From assembly GCF_018854015.1 (NCBI RefSeq), contig NZ_JAAXYO010000180.1, positions 62,001 through 126,000 of the forward strand: 64,000 bases of DNA. The letters run 5' to 3'. The stretch is from Igneacidithiobacillus copahuensis (GTDB taxonomy: Bacteria; Pseudomonadota; Gammaproteobacteria; Acidithiobacillales; Acidithiobacillaceae). The notes below the pieces were generated by a model. That model did not search any database and was not told the DNA's origin. It saw nothing but the letters and a program-made list of their open reading frames with translations. Within the stretch, counting starts at the first letter, position 1, and every line of letters begins with the position of its first letter. The translations under genes were made by a program, and so were the position numbers. Of the stretch, positions 61,748 through 64,000 are shown piece after piece.

Positions 61748-62399
61748 ACAACGCCTGGTAGTGCTGATTTCCGGGCGCGGCAGCAACCTGCGTGCCATTC
61801 AGCAGGCCTGTGCCAGTGGCCAGCTCCCAGCCCGGATCACTGCCGTCATCAGCAATCGGGCGGATGCCGCAGGGCTGGCATGGTGTCGCGACGTCGATCT
61901 TACTGCGCAAGTCATTGCCCACAAGAGTTTTTCCACACGCGCAGATTTTGACCGCGCCCTTGCCGCAGCCATCGACACCCACAATCCAGACTGGATCGTC
62001 CTGGCGGGCTTTATGCGTCAACTGACCGATGCTTTCGTGCAGCGCTATCTGGGACGCCTGATCAATATCCATCCTTCACTTCTGCCTGCCTTTCCGGGCT
62101 TGCACACCCATCAGCAGGCCTTACAGGCCGGAGTTCGCTGGCATGGAGCAAGCGTACACTTCGTCACGCCAGAACTGGACGCCGGACCCATCATCGCCCA
62201 GGGCGTCTTGCCCGTGCGCAGCGATGACACCCCAGAAAGCCTGTCCGCACGCGTGCTGGCGCTGGAGCACCAGCTCTACCCCCAGGCCCTGGGGCATCTC
62301 CTGCGGGGTGATTGCGTCCTGGAGCGGGGACAGACGCGCTGGCGGCACGCCTATCAGAGTCCGGACCTTGCCGGCATCAATCCACAGAGGCAAGCGTGA
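61740..62399 (+). CDS. purN: Phosphoribosylglycinamide formyltransferase PurN
   Basis: 219 residues from TTG at 61740. Transfers a formyl group from 10-formyl-THF to GAR. Motifs: VLISGRGSNLRAI near 9-21, AVISNRADAAGL near 37-48, LAGFMRQLTDAFV near 84-96, and the catalytic NIHPSLLPAFPGLHTHQQAL near 107-126 with Asn and His, then ASVHFVTPELDAGPII near 135-150. GTGA overlap with the next gene. Confidence 0.96.
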   Translation: MTEQRLVVLISGRGSNLRAIQQACASGQLPARITAVISNRADAAGLAWCRDVDLTAQVIAHKSFSTRADFDRALAAAIDTHNPDWIVLAGFMRQLTDAFVQRYLGRLINIHPSLLPAFPGLHTHQQALQAGVRWHGASVHFVTPELDAGPIIAQGVLPVRSDDTPESLSARVLALEHQLYPQALGHLLRGDCVLERGQTRWRHAYQSPDLAGINPQRQA

Positions 62400-63151
62400 C
62401 AGCACGTCTAGGCATCATCATCGTCGGTTCGGAGATCCTGCTCGGCAAACGGGAGGATCGCCACTTTGCCCGGAGTCGCGAGCAGGCGCTGAATCGCGGT
62501 TACGAACTGGCCTGGAGCCTCTTGCTGGCGGACCGCTGGGAGGATCTGATCAAGCAGTATCGCTGGGCCTTCGCTCAGGATTGTCCTTTTTTCTCCTTCG
62601 GTGGCCTGGGCGCCACGCCCGATGATCTGACCCGGGCGGCTGCCGCGGCAGCGCTGGATTTGCCCGTGGAGCGGCATCCCGAAGCGGCACGCCTGATTCG
62701 CGAGCGTTTTGGCGACGGCGCCGAGCCCATTCGCATCCGCATGGCAGACTTGCCCAAGGACGCCAGCATCATCCCCAACCCCGTCAATCAGATCCCCGGC
62801 TTTCAGCTGCGTCAGGGCTACTTTTTCCCCGGCTTTCCGCAGATGGCAGAGCCCATGACGCAGTGGGTCCTGGAGCGCGATTTCCCGCTGCGTACCTCGG
62901 CCTTGCAATTGCGGATTCTCCTGCGGGAGCAAAAGGAAAGCGACTGGGTCGACTTCATGGAACGCTTTTGCGCAGCACACGCGCAGGTAGAATTTTCCAG
63001 CCTGCCCAGCTTCGCGGCAACGGGTACGCAAATCGAGCTCGGCCTGCGCGGCGAGGCCGCAGCGCTGCATGCCGCCTGGCAGATGCTGGCGACGGAGCTC
63101 GAGCGGCGCGGCGTGCGTTGGGAGTGGCTGGAAGAGCCTCGATTTCCATGA
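62396..63151 (+). CDS. MoaB/CinA-type molybdopterin-binding-fold protein
   Basis: 251 residues from GTG at 62396. The N-terminal domain resembles MoaB/Mog/CinA: GIIIVGSEILLGKRED near 6-21, FFSFGGLGATPDDLTR near 65-80, and an end part IIPNPVNQIPGFQL near 125. CinA proteins degrade oxidised nicotinamide nucleotides or act in competence; this one lacks the CinA amidase domain. It may be a paralogue with unassigned function. Overlaps purN. Confidence 0.75.
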   Translation: MTARLGIIIVGSEILLGKREDRHFARSREQALNRGYELAWSLLLADRWEDLIKQYRWAFAQDCPFFSFGGLGATPDDLTRAAAAAALDLPVERHPEAARLIRERFGDGAEPIRIRMADLPKDASIIPNPVNQIPGFQLRQGYFFPGFPQMAEPMTQWVLERDFPLRTSALQLRILLREQKESDWVDFMERFCAAHAQVEFSSLPSFAATGTQIELGLRGEAAALHAAWQMLATELERRGVRWEWLEEPRFP

Positions 63152-63172
63152 TGGTAGCGATCTGACGCAGCC

Positions 63173-64000
63173 ATGGTCGAGGAAAAGAAGAGCGAATGGC
63201 ATTTCTGGCACCCCGAACACGGCGCTTTTGGTGAAGGCCCCCTGCTCGCTCTGTTAGGTGCCATCATCGGCGTGTTGACCGGGTTGGGCAACATCGTTTT
63301 TCACTACCTCGTTGCCGTCATTCACAACGTCGCCATCCTGAATATTTTCGATTTCCACGACCGGGCACACGTGCACACTCCGCCCTCTCCCTGGGGCTGG
63401 GCCCTGCCCCTGGTTCCCACCCTGGGTGGTCTACTGGTGATTTTTCTGGCCCGGAAATACGGGGCAGCCGTCCAGGGTGCTGGTGTCAGCCAGGTGATCG
63501 AGGCGGCCTACACACGCGAGGGCCGCATGGCACGCAGCATCGCCTTATTGCGCCCTTTGGCTACGGCCATCACGGTTGGGACTGGCGGCTCGGCAGGACG
63601 CGAAGGACCTGCCATGCAGTTCGGCGCCGCCATTACCGCGTGGCTGGACGCCATCTTCACCATGCCTGCGCACCGCCGCATCCATCTTCTGGGTTGTGGC
63701 GTGGGGGCCGGTATCGCTGCGGTCTTCAATGCCCCTCTGGGCGGCTGGTTTCTGGCCATGGAAATCATCGTTCCAGATTGGCGCCCCTGGACGATTCTCT
63801 CGACGCTGATCGCGACCATTGGCGCCAGCCAAATCACCGAGCTGGTCTTTGGGAACTTTCATCTCCTCCCGGCGGTGACCAGTACCCTCGTCAACAAGGC
63901 CGCAGATCTCCCCCTCTTTGTTATCCTCGGCGCCATCAACGCGCTTGCGGCAATTCTCTTCATCGCCGCCCTGACGGCGATCACCCAGTACAGCGAGATC
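63173..64000 (+). CDS. ClC-type chloride channel/antiporter, N-terminal part
   Basis: 276 codons, cut by the window end. Motifs: GTGGSAGREGPAMQFGAA near 138-155 (with the GREGP motif), GCGVGAGIAAVFNAPLGG near 180-197, and multiple membrane helices from about 25. The first selectivity motif region reads QGAGVSQVIEA, not GSGIP, as in several bacterial members. The start ATG at 63173 has a weak ribosome site. Transport mode (channel or H+/Cl- exchange) needs the rest of the gene; chloride control suits an acidophile. Confidence 0.9.
   Translation, partial: MVEEKKSEWHFWHPEHGAFGEGPLLALLGAIIGVLTGLGNIVFHYLVAVIHNVAILNIFDFHDRAHVHTPPSPWGWALPLVPTLGGLLVIFLARKYGAAVQGAGVSQVIEAAYTREGRMARSIALLRPLATAITVGTGGSAGREGPAMQFGAAITAWLDAIFTMPAHRRIHLLGCGVGAGIAAVFNAPLGGWFLAMEIIVPDWRPWTILSTLIATIGASQITELVFGNFHLLPAVTSTLVNKAADLPLFVILGAINALAAILFIAALTAITQYSEI

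Overview
The window looks like a stretch of core chromosome from an acidophilic, sulfur-oxidising gammaproteobacterium-like organism, most likely an Acidithiobacillus or close relative. The basis is a hopanoid cluster (squalene synthase, squalene-hopene cyclase, HpnAGHIJKLN), a thiosulfate-oxidising sox cluster with its own cytochrome c maturation genes, a Tat-exported HiPIP, ThyX instead of ThyA in this window, and GatCAB. This is inferred from gene content; no search was run. Genes are very tightly packed, with many ATGA/TGATG overlaps and several GTG or TTG starts. No gap between genes exceeds 300 bp. I see no tRNA, rRNA, insertion sequence, prophage or CRISPR array.

Layout. 1-8047 (+): end of pilM, then pilNOPQ (type IV pilus alignment complex and secretin), aroK, aroB, thyX and dgt. 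8176-8685 (+): a small exported protein with an SCP2-like look, ending in a terminator shared with the convergent gatB. 8733-27222 (all -): one long lipid block. Read in the direction of transcription it runs squalene synthase, shc, hpnG, hpnA, hpnI, hpnJ, hpnK, hpnN, hpnL and a ferritin-like diiron protein. After a new promoter/operator-like site come hpnH, hpnM (mlaC-like), mlaA and gatCAB. 27303-31612 (-): secB, gpsA and a sigma-54 type two-component pair. 31777-37187 (+): DsrE-like protein, apaH, a membrane protein, recQ, cyaY, an EVE-domain protein, a GST-like protein and a small unknown. 37207-39162 (-): a dynamin-like GTPase. 39251-41460 (-): lptF and lptG. 41547-49500 (+): pepA, holC, an acidic disordered protein, valS, nhaA and nadC.

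49572-57458 (+) is the energy-metabolism region: HiPIP, a DUF302 protein, soxB, a membrane monohaem protein, resB, soxX, soxA and ccsA (resC). SoxB, SoxX and SoxA act in the periplasmic thiosulfate pathway, and ResB/CcsA attach haem to the SoxXA cytochromes. The sulfur carrier genes soxYZ, and soxCD, are not in the window. 57501-59804 (-): a lipoprotein, a YihY/BrkB membrane protein and hda. 59985-64000 (+): an Fe/Mn superoxide dismutase, purM, purN, a MoaB/CinA-fold protein and the start of a ClC-type channel or antiporter cut by the window end.

The most interesting points are the sox cluster without soxYZ but with an uncharacterised membrane c-haem protein, and the hopanoid cluster carrying a conserved-ligand diiron protein and lipid-transport (Mla) partners behind an inverted-repeat-controlled promoter. 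A dynamin-like GTPase with a CxxC-bearing insertion also deserves a look.
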